Notes under the pieces: model-generated
The model's database searches: none
Seen by the model: the letters and a program-made list of their open reading frames with translations, nothing else
What the model was told of the DNA's origin: nothing
Shown here: piece by piece, positions 22,200-34,900 of the stretch
How positions within the stretch are numbered: position 1 is the stretch's first letter
Layout: the number at the start of each line of letters is the position of its first letter
Translations under genes and position numbers: made by a program
NCBI RefSeq assembly: GCF_029784135.1
Contig: NC_073746.1
Span: forward strand, 9,953,380-10,017,379
Direction of reading: 5' to 3'
From: Toxorhynchites rutilus septentrionalis
Taxonomy: Eukaryota > Arthropoda > Insecta > Diptera > Culicidae
Length of the DNA: 64,000 nt

Positions 22200-22623
22200 T
22201 AATTGCGTAGTTCTACGTCGAAAATATGCGGACGTGTCCTAGATACAACCCCTTACAATTTTTCGACCAGATAGCTAACCCCGCCTTAAGGCGGATTACT
22301 GGTTTTGTGGTATAGATAAAAAAAACCGTAAATTTTTAAAATTGCCACTATGTTTTTCGATTCTCATTAAAAAAAGATCTACTAAAGTTTTTTCACGCAA
22401 TACTACCCCCATTGTCCATCTTACCCGTACCTCCCCTACTCTTATTCAGGTCATCTTGCGTAAAAAAAGCCAGCCTACCTTCTCTCATTCTTTTAGAAAT
22501 AAATCGGACTAGAAACTGTTGATGTGAATAATAAGTAGGGTAAATGGTCTTGGTTTGTCCAATTTAGGGTGTTTTCACGCAACTAGTAAATGCAAATCGA
22601 GTTTTCTTCATGAAAATCTCATA

Positions 22624-23352
22624 CGAGGGTCACTATTTATATTTCGGGAATAGGAACAAAAACAAATAGTTAAGCTGCGAATATATTTTTATTGTTTTTC
22701 AAAGTACTCGCCACGATGATCGATACACTTTTGCATGCGCTTAAACCAATTTTCAAAGCATTTATTCCAATCGACACGAGCCTTTTTTTTTAACGATTGT
22801 CAAATTATGTGGGATCCAACGTGAACATAATTTTCGCACAACTAAGTGTTCATGTAAAATCGCATATATGCTGGTGGAACTAATGCTTAGGGATGCCTCA
22901 ATCTCACAATAGGTTACATGACGATCTTGCTTAATCATTTCGTGCACAGCATCGATGTTTTCTGGCACTACAGTCGATTTTGGGCGACCTTCACGAAACT
23001 CGTCGGACAGCGAACTACGACCACGATTGAATTCACTATACCACCGATACACAGTGGTTTTTGATGGAGCTTCATCGCCAAAAGTCAAATTAAGTTGATT
23101 GACGCACTCTTGTTGTGATAATCCACGTCGAAAGTCGTAAAAAATCATCGCACGAAAATGTTCACGATTCAGTTCCATTTTTTTCCCGATACCAAACTTT
23201 CAACTAAATATAAAATAAATAAATAGCGTCCGTATGACAAAATGTTCTGAGTACGTATATCGTCAAAAATGTCAAACTTTACGATGGAACCGTCAGATGG
23301 ACTCACATGACATCAGTGTTGCCAATTCCCGAAATATAAATAGTGACCCTCG
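22624..23352 (-). mobile_element. Internally deleted mariner, 729 bp
   Basis: Perfect-looking ends CGAGGGTCACTATTTATATT and inverse, with TA at 22622-22623 and 23353-23354. The transposase N-terminal half and last ~30 codons remain; the catalytic middle is gone. The family differs from the irritans copies at 8.1 and 34.8 kb. Confidence 0.9.
22690..23178 (-). pseudogene. mariner transposase: N-terminal HTH domain joined to C-terminal tail
   Basis: From 23178: MELNREHFRAMIFYDFRRGL, with paired helix-turn-helix units (QECVNQLNLTFGDEAPSKTT and HVTYCEIEASLSISSTSIYA). After LCSRWIPHNLT the frame collapses and the C-terminal segment NKCFENWFKRMQKCIDHRGE and YFEK follows at about 22790-22695. No catalytic Asp triad remains. 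The DNA-binding half is still open for 130 codons. Confidence 0.88.
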
Positions 23353-23743
23353 TATAATCAGGACGAGTTTGGGTTTGTAAAAATGCCCCATAAGTTGCTA
23401 ATAATACCATAAGTCGTTAAAATTATTCAAATATTTATGTTTTTTAACTATTTTCCTCAAAGAGAAATTATGATCTTTGTTTGTCCACCTCTGATCATGG
23501 TTTGTCCGAAAAATGATCATGGTTTGTCCAGTTTCAGAAATCATTATTTTTGAATGAAAAAATTGGAATTTAAAAGTAGATGTTGCATTTCTCATTGCTT
23601 GAGTTTACTGCCATCATATTGATCCATTCATGAATCCGTAAAAATATACTATAAAAGTACTGTAAATCATGAAGAAGACAACAGACAGTGGACAAACCAT
23701 GATCACATTTCCGACTGGACAAACCAAAATCATTTACCTTATA

Positions 23744-25849
23744 ACTTCGTGAACCGTACAGCCGTAAGGCGTATAATTCGTATACAACGTGGCAAAAACA
23801 GTTATTTTTCTTTCTGTTCAAGATTGTCCCTCGGTGAATTGTACGTACATAATCCACATTAAAATGCTGGACGGCTGTCCGATTCAAAGTGCGATAAGAT
23901 GTTACTGCATTATCACACATTACCAGTCCTAATGTTCCATGAGAAAATACCGTTGGAAAGCAGGGCTTCCGTGTTAGTTCCCAGTTCCTCATTTCCGGGA
24001 AAATACCAACCACGACTGCCACCCACTGTACACACACACACAGTTTATTCGCGCTTCGCTCACTCGCCCCGCGACGCTACGAACCGCACAAAAAGCGCTA
24101 ACCGGCTTGTTGACTGTTATGCGATGGCGTCACCGAAAGGATTCCAAGTCGTCGTCATCGTCGTCCCATTCGTGCTCTTCCGTGGCGATGGAAAATATTT
24201 ACATGCAGAACGAAAGCTCCCCGTTCGCCACTAACGTGTCATTTCCGCTATGTCTGCTTCGAGCAGCTCCTTTGTCCGTCCGACACAATGGAGAGACATA
24301 ATTTTCATTTTCCATGCATCGCTGCTGTTACATTAAACACATACATTACTTGCCGTGCTGTTGCATCTGGATTACCGGTCTCCACCCCCGACTTTCACCC
24401 CCCACAAAGTACTTGTAGATTCAGTTCAAAATACACCCAGTTGGATTGCAAAAAAAAAATTAACACAACTTCACTTTTAGCGTTCCATACTCGTTCAAAG
24501 TCACGTGGCTAATCCACAAACAGGCGATTACGGGAAATATACAGTCTAATTATTCGAAATGTTGCTCATACACAGAAAATAATTGTTACTGTTTGCAAAC
24601 TATCACAGATTCCATGTTGTGTCGCGACGACCGCGGATTATGTCTGCCACATTATTGCGATGGATGAATATTATGGAAGGGAACATGGCCGCAATAATGT
24701 TAACCACTCGAGAGCCGTATTCGTGGTGCCTGTCAATCGCACGGTTACGCAACAAAGGTTGGGTTCTTTTTTTATGCTTTTTTAAATTGGAGATTTGGAG
24801 CCACTGTTTGCCACCATGTCTGTCCGTTGGTGATGAATTCTGGAAACCGATGCGATGAACGACTTTCTGTGAGTCATTCTTGGGGATAGCTTCCAAATGG
24901 TGTTGTTTGACAACACAGCCTATTACAAACAACGTTTGTTAGCAGGTCACATTCAGTGGCCTTTTCCAGCCAGATACCCCGGATAAATTGGAATCGTATT
25001 CCAACTGTTATTCCGTTTGCCCATTTCGGGTAGAAATAAACAAACAGAGAGTGAAAATCCCATCCTACTACCCCCGAGGTGGCATCATTACATGAGTGGG
25101 GGGCAGCACAAGCTAACACAGATGGAGCCAATGCTTCGAATGGGAGGGTGCTTGTTAGTCATGTGACCACAGGGTGTGATGTTTGGAGTTGTGGACAGTC
25201 CAATCGATTTTTATCTTTACACAGATATTCGATAGGTTTTTGCCGCTCTTCACTAGTTCGAATAAACTTTTAAATATGAATGAATTGTAATTGTGGTTCA
25301 CAGCGATCCACCATAATACGACAACGAGGGAACTAACGAGACATCCTCCCACCTGCCGCGATGGTAGAATAATTTTATTGTCCTTCTCGACCGCCGCACC
25401 GCCGACTTTTATTGCTATTTCATCGAAACCGAGAGAACTCGCTTACAGATCAAAATTCTGAAGCCACTCGCTTCCCGGGTAGCAACGAGAAAAAACGACA
25501 AAATTATACCGCTACAGATTGAATTACATTTAAAAGTCGATTTTCGCCCAATCGATCGTTTTGCTTGTTTGCAATTGGAGCCGGCTCCCACTCACTCGGG
25601 GCAGGCACTAAGCTAATGGAACGAACAAAATGATATTATCCTTGGCGAGAGGGCTATTAGCAGTTTCAGCGTACTTTGCTAGCGGGCCTCCTTGGGAGAA
25701 ATGCTGTTGCTAGGAAGTAATTTAGAGACACCCAGGTTTATGGGATTCGTGCTTCGACTATTCTCTAGCTTTAAAGAATAAGTTCTGTGTGTGTGGGATG
25801 ATGAGAGGGCTTTAATTAAATTTGTTTTCTTTTTGCACTTTCATTTCAG
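23744..25849. other. Apparently unique DNA upstream of the first recognised exon
   Basis: No recognised repeat. GC content rises at 23.9-24.3 kb, with a CACACACA tract at 24031-24041 and a small Ser-rich frame from 24107 (HRKDSKSSSSSSHSCSS) containing GTCGTC repeats. It could include 5' exons or regulatory DNA of the NSP gene; no donor with the needed phase is convincing. Confidence 0.35.
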
Positions 25850-25916
25850 CAGCTATGAATGTCTGACGGCCGGCAACACTAAGCAAAGTAAAAGTCTGGG
25901 CGATCTCTTAGATATG
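25850..25916 (+). CDS. NSP adaptor, first recognised exon (67 nt)
   Basis: An acceptor TTCATTTCAG precedes the exon and a consensus donor GTAAGT follows ATG at 25914-25916. After one base of a split codon it encodes 22 residues, including [12 protein letters not shown], in frame with the SH2 exon 7.3 kb downstream. The only ATG inside it is out of frame, so at least one more 5' exon must exist. No repeat family covers it, which favours a real exon, but the call rests on splice signals and frame only. Confidence 0.6.
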
Positions 25917-28900
25917 GTAAGTACTGCATACAAATGTTGCTGGAAAAATGCTGGCTATCAGAGTGGAAGCTGGAAAGAGTAAACGGGTTGTGGTGAAATT
26001 TATGTTATTTAATCCCATGACACGTAATTACACCTGAGAGACGTCATTCATTTGTTGTGTCATCGTAGACTTTGACGTCTTCGAGACTGTTAGAATTTTC
26101 TTCAAACGCTCTGCAGTATATTACTCATGCCTTCATCCTGTTTTGTTTAAAATGTTTCCCCAACATTATCAATAAAAAGTCGCATCGGCTGAACTAATCG
26201 GTGTCAACACGCATTTCATTTATATGTTGTCCAAGATTTAATTCAATTCAAATCGATTAGCAAATTTATGTTTCAAGCAGTAACTACGTCAGATACTATA
26301 TCCAATTTCAATTCTTTAATTCAATTTAAATTTTCAGACACTTTCTCAAGCGCACAAAGCTACGTGATAAGTGTGGGAGAAACCGGGTTTCAGTGGAAAT
26401 CCAGAGAACTGACAAGATTCATTACTAAAATCGTCCTATCTACGGCTACTACAGTGTGCGAAATAATTATAGCGTACAATGAAAATTTTGTTAAAAAAAA
26501 TTAGAGGGTTGTATCCAAGACAAGACCGCTTAGGACGTAAGACTACGTATTCGTTTCATTTAATTTGCTTGTTTTTCATTCCGAATATTATTCATAAATG
26601 CAAAGAAATCTCATTAATGACTCTTTATTAGATTAGTTCCGGTGAGCTTGAAAAGGGTAAATCATTAACCCTTGGTTTTGTAGAAGAAGTTCTAGAAGCC
26701 AGGGTTGTGGAGTCGGAAAATGATTTCCCGACTCCGACACCGAATCCCCACAATTACTACTACCGACTTCGACACCAACTCCAACTCCGACTCCTGCTGA
26801 AAAAAAATGAAATAATTCAAAACCAGGTTTTTCATTAGAACGTTTGATTTACAGTTAGACAGTAAAAATACACATTAAAATTTAGAATTACTTTTCCTAA
26901 ATAAAATATGTCACCCTTCTAAAAAGAGTCGACCGCGAGTCACATCTTTCTTGGTCATCCTTTATTGGCCCACGTTGAGTAAAATTCTGGTTTTGGATAG
27001 ATGTTAATTGCGGCTAACAATAAATGGTTAGCCGGAAGTGTACTTTCTCTTCCCTCCATGGACCGTACAACTCCATCTGCAATTGAGCATTCTATCTTAC
27101 TAAGACGGAAAATCAGACTTCTGCATCCCAACAAAAAACTTTCCAGGTGTCAGTTTATCAGGCTGATTTGTTTCAGTTAGGTTGAATCAGGAGCTTCTAC
27201 AGATCGATCGCTTTGTTCCACTGATTCTCGGTTAGGAAAGTACTCTCATAATTCTATTTTCTAAGTTCAATCAGTTGCTGAATCATGAGATATGTAGGGT
27301 AAATGATCTTGGTTTGTCCAATTCAGGGTGATTTCACGCAACTAGTAAATGCAAATCGATTTTTCTTCATGAAAAAAAATACGAGGTTGGGTTTGTTGAA
27401 AAGCCTCAAGTCTCTAGTTTCTAATACTACCATAGGGTGTTGAAATTATTCAAAAATATTCATGTTTTTTTTTAAATTTTCCTCAAAGAGAAATTATGAT
27501 CATGGATTGTCTACCTCTGATCATGATTTGTCCAAAAAATGATCATGGTTTGTCCGGTTTTAGAAATCACTATTTTTGAATTAAAAAATTCGAATTTTCA
27601 AATAGATGTTGCATTTCTCATTGCTTGAGATTACTGTAATCATTTTGATCCATTCATAATTTATTTCTTCAGAATACTCCCCTTTATTCCGCGCGGCGAA
27701 TGACGTGAGATAGCAGATTTTGTCTATTGTGGAAGCCACCTTACTTTTCAGCATAACATGAGGACACGACTTCAAATCTCACCTAAGTGACAATCTATAG
27801 TCATGCAACTCACCTGCAGGAATACCGTGACTTGAGTCATCTCATGTCACTCGCCGGGCGGAATAAAGGGGACTGCCTTTTCTTGGGTATTTCAAAAGTG
27901 TCCACCTCAACACAATCATCACAGAGAAACTTTATTTCTGCTATGCGTGGAGGACACCATAAACAAACTGCAGCGCGCCAAGCGGTTGCCATAGAAATCA
28001 TGTGGACAAAACAACATTAGTGAATCGACAACTCATGATCAGAATTGAGGTCATCTAAATGCGTGATATTACATGGTTGAGCTATGTAAATCTGATACAA
28101 ATGATGTGCATGCATCATGTTTACAAAAGGAGGCGATCTGGCGTAGCGGTAACATCCATACCTCTCACGCTAAGGGTCTCGAGTTCAATTCTCACGCCCG
28201 ACATTCTTCCGAAATGGAAGGTAAAAGTGACAAACCAGCCAAATGTGTTGAAAGTCACTATAATACAGAAATAAAAAAAAAATGTTTACAATATTTGTAA
28301 GTGTTATAATCCAGGAAAGTTCTGAATACGTGCCAAATAATCATCTGGTGATTGATTAAAAATTAACTCAAATGAGGGGCGCATTGATACCAATAGAAGG
28401 TGGTTTTTATAATCTCATAAAACATGTGAATCGGTAAAAATATATTATAAAACTACAGTATATCATGAAAAAGACAATTTTATTTATATGTTTTGAAACA
28501 TTCGTATACCTGATTTGACACAGGTGCTGGACAAACCAAAATCATTTACCTTACTTTTTTAGCGAGTGCCTTGATCTAAAATTGCTTCTTCCCCTGCTCT
28601 TCTTTTATGAATTGCATCCGTTTTCGGGGTTCTAGCAGCTATAGCAACTTGCCTCAATTTACTAATCAAGGTAGTATCAAAACGATCATTCAGTCCGTCA
28701 CGAATCGTCAACTGGAGTGAGTGAACGACGCAACGCATGTGGAAGATCTTGAACATAGCGGCAACTTCATCTATTACGGTATCAAATTAATTTCAACGAA
28801 TTCATTTCGGTTCTTAACGGATTTGCGCAAATCAACTTTTGACATCGGTCTTTGATTTCTGTATAGGGAGATTAATCTACGAAAAATGTTATATGATTCA

Positions 28901-31900
28901 TTGAGAGTTTTCAAACACATATTATTCAAAATCGTTATTGTGACATATGTTGTGTTGTATACTATTAGACAGGAAGTTTATCCAGCAATTTTTTGCTTGA
29001 ACACGAACAGAAAATATAGTAAAAAAGTTAAACAATTTGAAGATTAAAATGGGTATGTTTTTTCGATTGCACCAACCACTCGCTTCCCTCCCCGATTCAA
29101 TGAGCAATTTTAGTTGCCTACATACGGGCGTAAGTTCACATTGTGAGTCGAAACGTGTTATGAATTATTCTCCATTCGCCGGTAATTGGCATTTATCACT
29201 TGTTGTATTGCATGTTGTCAATTTGTTCTCGATTCACGTTTTATCGTGTAGGTCTTGCTACTAACAATTTATGTAATGTTGGTCCAGGATATCATGATAT
29301 CGAGTATGATGTTTGGTACTGTAAAAAATGCAATTGAAGAATTTAACTGGCTGCGGATTTAGAGCTTCGAAAGGGTATACTCACGCCGACTTGGGTACCA
29401 CATCGATATTCAGCCGCTTCATCTCCTCCAACGATCGCTTCGAGTAGTGGGCCGACGCCAGATCCGGTCAGAACATCGCGTCTTTGCCCTTATGGTATTT
29501 CTTGATCCGGCAGCACTTCGTACTATGAATTTCCCCGTTCACGGTCAGTTCAGAGCTAAAGAAGCGCGACTTTCACATCCCCTTCTCGCTGATTGTCAGC
29601 CACATCAGCACCTTCTTGGGGAACTTGGTGTGTGAAAAAACTTCACTTCGGAGCTCACTTCCTTCGTGGGTGAAGTAAAATACGAAGTTCGCTGCCAGTC
29701 GTTGCCATCCAGGGTGAGATAGGTCTCGTCGTCCATCACCACCGCCACGTCGCGATTCGCCGGGAAAATCGTGAAATAATGAAAAGATGTTGTAGATGTT
29801 GGAACGGGCATATTCGGCGTCCACAAAGTGCCGCATGATGTCCGTTTTCGACGCGGCAGGGTACCGTTCTTTGAACGCTTCACTGTTTTCGTCCTCACGG
29901 CTAGAGTTCGACTGCCAAATTTTTTTCTGCTGACTCATGAGTTACTATGATTGATGCTGCATGGGTAGTTTCATCAGTGTGTAAGGGTAAACCCATGAAA
30001 AATCGGCAAAATTTTTGTCCATCTTCTTAATGCAAACGTTATCATTCCAAACTTCAGGAGAAAATTTTTATATCAGTGAAAAGTATTTCTTCCACTGAAC
30101 AGCTTGAAAGAGTTTTGATCAGAATTTGAAACCAATATTGAATCCACCTTTGAAGAAAACTGTCCACTGAAGCAGAAAACTTCAAGTAAGGATGCATCTT
30201 GGTGGAACAAAAAACTTGAAAAGCTTAGGAAATTATCTAGTAAACTCTTCAATAAAGCAAAAATTACCTCTGATTGAACAGATTACAAAAACTGTCTAAC
30301 AGAATATAACGAAGAAATCAAGAAATCATGTTCATATGTGAACAGGAAGAAAGTTTACTTTTTGTAGCAAGGCTTCATAAATCCCTTTCTAAGGAACGCA
30401 CTAACGAACTTGGTAGTCTAAAAAACGAAATGGTAAATATACCACCGACTCCCAGGACACTTAGTATCATGATGGAAACACACTTCCCAGGATCAATCCA
30501 ATTGACTTCCGAACACGCACAGGTCTTCAATACAGCTCAATCTTGTCCAATCAGAGACGAGAATAGAGCTAAAGAAATGACTAGGGTGGTCTTTACGAAG
30601 TCAAGGGTTGAGTGGGCAGTAAATTTCTTAAATCTCTTGAAATCTCCAGGGCCAGATGGAATTTATCCGGTGCTGTTACAAAAAAAAACAAGGATATCAC
30701 TGACCCCCTTTTGACGGAGATGTTTAGAGCTAGTATGGTACTAAACTACATTCCTAGTAAATAGCGAGAAGTCCGGGTTATATTTATTCCCAAGGCTGGT
30801 AAACGTGACAGGACGACTCCCAAAGCGTATAGACCAATGAGTCTAACATCTGTCATCTTGAAAATGATGAAAAAATCATTGATCTCCATATCAAATCCTA
30901 ATATTTGAACAAGAAACCATTGAACAAATTTCAATTTGCTCACCAAGCAAATAAATCAACTGAAACAGCGCTCCACACGTTATAACAGCTAAATTAATAG
31001 GATCTACCCTAACAACGAAACCAACCAGAGGTTGCCCTCAAGAAGAAGTTCTGTCTTCTCTGTTGTGGTCCCTAATTGTCGTAAATGTGGGGTAAATGTG
31101 AGTATACTATTTCCAATAGAATGCAAACACCCCTTAACTACACACTCAAATGCAACTTGGAAGGACTTAGTGTTAATCCATCAAAAACAGTCATAACTCC
31201 ATTTACCAGAAAAAGAAAGTATAAGATCCAATATCATAGATTGAGAGGTGCACAATTAGAGCTTTCAAAGCGACCCAAATATTTAGGTGTCATGCTTGAC
31301 CAAAAGCTAAATTGGAACGACCAACTGGAGTATGCAATATCTATAGCCCAGACTGCGCTCTGGACTTGCAGTAGTGTACTCGGGAAAAAAGTGGGGACTA
31401 AAACCGCGAATGATTCACTGGATTTATTCGGCAATTGTGAGACCCAGACTAACATATGCTTCGCTAGTGTGGTGGCCTAAGACTTCACAAACATAAGCTC
31501 AGAAAAAGCTCGATAAACTACAACGTCTGGCATGCTTATCAACAAATGGAGCAAAGCCCAGCGCACCATCTAAAGCCCTAGATGCTCTTTTATACCTTCT
31601 ACCCTTGCACCAATATGTGTAACCTCAAGGATGAGATTAGAGAGCAATTAGAATCCTGAATTATAATGAATTTATGCGTGAAATATTCGAATATTATTTT
31701 TCAAGTAATCCGATTCATCTCATACCATCATACTTATCTCATAGAATGCAAAAGATCTCAATGATCTCAAAGATCTCAAATTAGTTCGATAGATGATAAA
31801 AAAACCCATTCTGTGAACATGTACCTCAGGGTTTACCCTTTACTGTTTTTACGTTATATAAGTGAACGTTCAACTATTTTAAAACCTAGCCATATTTTCG

Positions 31901-34900
31901 CTGACGACGTCCAAATATATTTATGTTCTACTAATCTGTCTATCGAAGAGATGGTTAATATTTTGAATGATGATTTGAAACGAGTTTACAATTGATCCGG
32001 TCAAAATCTTCTTCCAGTTAATATAGATAAAACTAAGGCGATGCTCGTATCTTGAAAACGAAGTCGTTTGCCGTTCCCCGGTAGCCTTCTTGGTGGAAAT
32101 GTTATCGAATATGTTGGCAACTGTACTAATCTTGGTTTTATTATTACATCGCAATAGACACGTGCACTTCGACATCTATGGCTAACATTTAACATGATGA
32201 GCACTGAAGTTAAATGAAAGCTTTCCAATTCCTTAGTGTTTCCACATTTTTTATATGGTGCAGAGTTTATACTAAATGCTTCAGTCAGAGCTCTGGATAT
32301 ATTGCGAGTTGCTCTAAACAGTTGTGTTAAATACGTTTACTATTGAGATTAGGTATTCCAGAGTCAGCCACCTTCAAAGGCGGTTACTCGGATGTCCATT
32401 TAATGAGTATAATATCTACATAAAAAAATACAAATATTTCGAAGTTCGGGAATGAAAAACTTTACCAAAACGTTGCATTATGGCAATTCACTGTTTGTCA
32501 CGAGCGTGTATAAAAAAAAAGTTCTATCGGTGGATTTCGGCGAGATAGCCTGGCTTAATGAGGGAAATCAGCAAGTTTAAAAATAAAACAAATTTGTTGA
32601 TAGATAGAATAATTAAGATTTTTGAAGAGATAGTTGTATCATTTTCGTTGTATTCGCATTAGTATCTGGTTGCGGTAAATTAAAAGGTTCAACCTTATAC
32701 CGCAATGATCAATAGAATAAAATAAATAAAAAATCGAAATTAGGAAGATGATCACATCAAGGCGAACTACGTAAAGTCAATTAGGAACAGTACGAATGAA
32801 GATTAATTCATTACAATCACAGACTTTTTTCGTGTTTTGCTGGAAAAGTTGGAAGGTATTATTTTTTTCATCGAGTTTATTATTCAATGTTGGCGGACAA
32901 ATAAACACTAAAAAAAAGTCTGTGTACTGCTCATCATGAGTAAATATGGATAAATTCATCCACATCTACGAATATTTCCCTTTAAAGAGGTGTACACAAC
33001 GTTCACCCAAATTACGTAACAAATAGCTGAAACAGATTTTGAAATTGTTCTCTTAACTATCAACAGTTCGGCTTCTAGCTTCCATTCGCTGGCACCAGCT
33101 CTGCGATAATTACTAATGTGCTTCCTTTTGATAATTTTATTCCTCCCCGGCCACGATTTGGTTCCGGGAACATTTTTTTTTTCTCGTGTTTCCATTTCCC
33201 TTTGCGGATGACCGAAAAAAACATCCGCCCCACACAGGAAACACCCGACGGTGGCAATGAGGCGGTCGCACTAAAAAAAGCTCTGGAATGGGAACTGTCG
33301 CTGGATTCGAGAGATTTACGATCGCACGCCTGGTATCACGGACCGATTCCCCGGCAGCGGGCCGAGGAGATTGTGCAGAAAGATGGCGACTTCCTGGTGC
33401 GGGATTGCGTCTCCCAGCCGGGCAACTACGTGCTGACCTGCAAGAGCAAGGGACCGACGCTTCACTTCGTTATCAATAAGGTAGGTGAATGAAAGGAATT
33501 TTATATGTTTTGAACTGAATACCAAACTGGTGTTAATTTGGACAGCAAAAATTAAAAAAAAAAAGTTTGCATAAAAACATGCTTGAACCTCCCAACGGTC
33601 ACAACACATACTCCAGACCAGACGACACCCACAAAACTGCTTTAGCAAATAGTTTCTCTTTTTCCCCCCTCAGAAACCATATCTAACACCAGACCGTTTA
33701 GAAATGGAAAGAACAGCCACCAAAAAGTGTAAGCTTTCCGCTTTAGTGTCCTGTCTGTCTCACGAAGCACAGGAGCATCTTTTCATCTGCATCCCAACCC
33801 GTCGGGCTACGTGCAGAATGTTTTATTATATGGACTTTATGCACAGTGTGTGTGCGAAGTACATCCACTTGTGCTCTAGGGATTTTCCGTGTCTAGAACC
33901 TGTTTTGGGTGCACTTTTTACCGTGCTTTGTGTACGTCCTCCACGCTCGTATTCACCCATATTAACTACCCTTTCTTCAGATGTAAGTACAAAATACAAA
34001 CGGAAACTGGAAAGAAACACCATTTAGGCTCTCGACGATTTACATGCCGGTGTCTGAAAGGCGAGGTGCCTCTAGAATTAACAGGAAACAAGTAGTGTTC
34101 ACTTCACATCTCGCCCTCTGTTCCTATGCGACAAGGATCCTTCCCGGATAGAGTAAAGTGCTCTGCTCCACACGAGAGATCAAACTATTATCTTATCACT
34201 GTTTGGATTCAAGACGAAGTTTACTATCCATAAGACTCGCTAGGGCTAGAGAGGGTGTAATTCGTAATTCACAGTCCACCCATGAATAAACTTTCCACAC
34301 AGACATAAATCACCATGGTCACACTCTTTAATCCCCTTTGAGCCAAGCACAGATCACATTCAAAATTGCCTCTCGAAACTTCATCCGCCAAAGCACACTT
34401 ACTTTCACCCCCAATTTAGGGCCGTTCCGTATAATCGAAATTCATGGACAAACACAGCAAGGATGGTCGTTTTTGTTTGTCCTTTCGACGGAGTTTGTTG
34501 TGATGATTGGAGAAGTGCTAGTGGGCGCGGAAAAGGGTGGAGCATTTAAGTTTGTTTGGAAATCCGAAACGGGAGGAAATTAACGAAGCTTGTTCAAATG
34601 AGCATTGCCAGTAAATTCGATTAATTTCACATTCACATGTATTGATACGAAAGTTTAATCAAAACATAATCATTGTTGCCATTATGCAGAAATTTATCTC
34701 TTTTTTTACCATCCTGATAAAAAAATACTGTAATTTTTTTTAACTAATTCGATTCGATTCGATCATATGAATTCATTGGCACAGTGCGTACTATTAGGTT
34801 GGGAAAAAGAAATTTATTATTCTGAATGTCGATAAAATCACAAAAATGATCGAAATTGACCGGTATGTTAGTAGTCATAGCATCGCTCAGGAGTTAAAGA

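Larger units (their letters stand above)
19846..22250. mobile_element. Minisatellite-bearing element with GACGTAG/CTACGTC ends, carrying two nested insertions
   Basis: The left end is the palindrome GACGTAGAACTACGTC (19846-19861); the right end has CGTAGTTCTACGTC (22206-22219) and the tail GCGGACGTGTCCTAGATACA. The interior at 20100-20290 and 20578-20700 is the inverse of 52390-52600 in the 51.6 kb element, including about one unit of its ~95-bp minisatellite (CCTAACACGGACTTC). A SINE (20298-20571) and a DD37E transposon (20926-22199) are inserted within it. Confidence 0.7.
22536..23743. mobile_element. MITE with GGTAAATG/TGGTTTGTCC ends, split by a mariner
   Basis: Left end TAGGGTAAATGGTCTTGGTT and right end the inverse of TAAGGTAAATGATTTTGGTT. 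Internal copies of GATCATGGTTTGTCC at 23495-23530 repeat the terminal motif. The host part aligns along its length with 27295-28553. A 729-bp mariner (22624-23352) sits inside. Confidence 0.8.
27295..28553. mobile_element. Second MITE with GGTAAATG/TGGTTTGTCC ends, with nested insertions
   Basis: Left TAGGGTAAATGATCTTGGTT, right the inverse of TAAGGTAAATGATTTTGGTT. The flanking halves (27295-27660 and about 28430-28553) align with the 22.5-23.7 kb copy without its mariner. About 770 bp is inserted in between, holding a hairpin element and a family 2 SINE. Confidence 0.78.

Noticed and set aside
33704..34095. Possible extra exon or gene after the SH2 exon (107-codon frame)
   Set aside because: Overlapping frames occur on both strands, no domain is visible, and the known exons join in phase without it.
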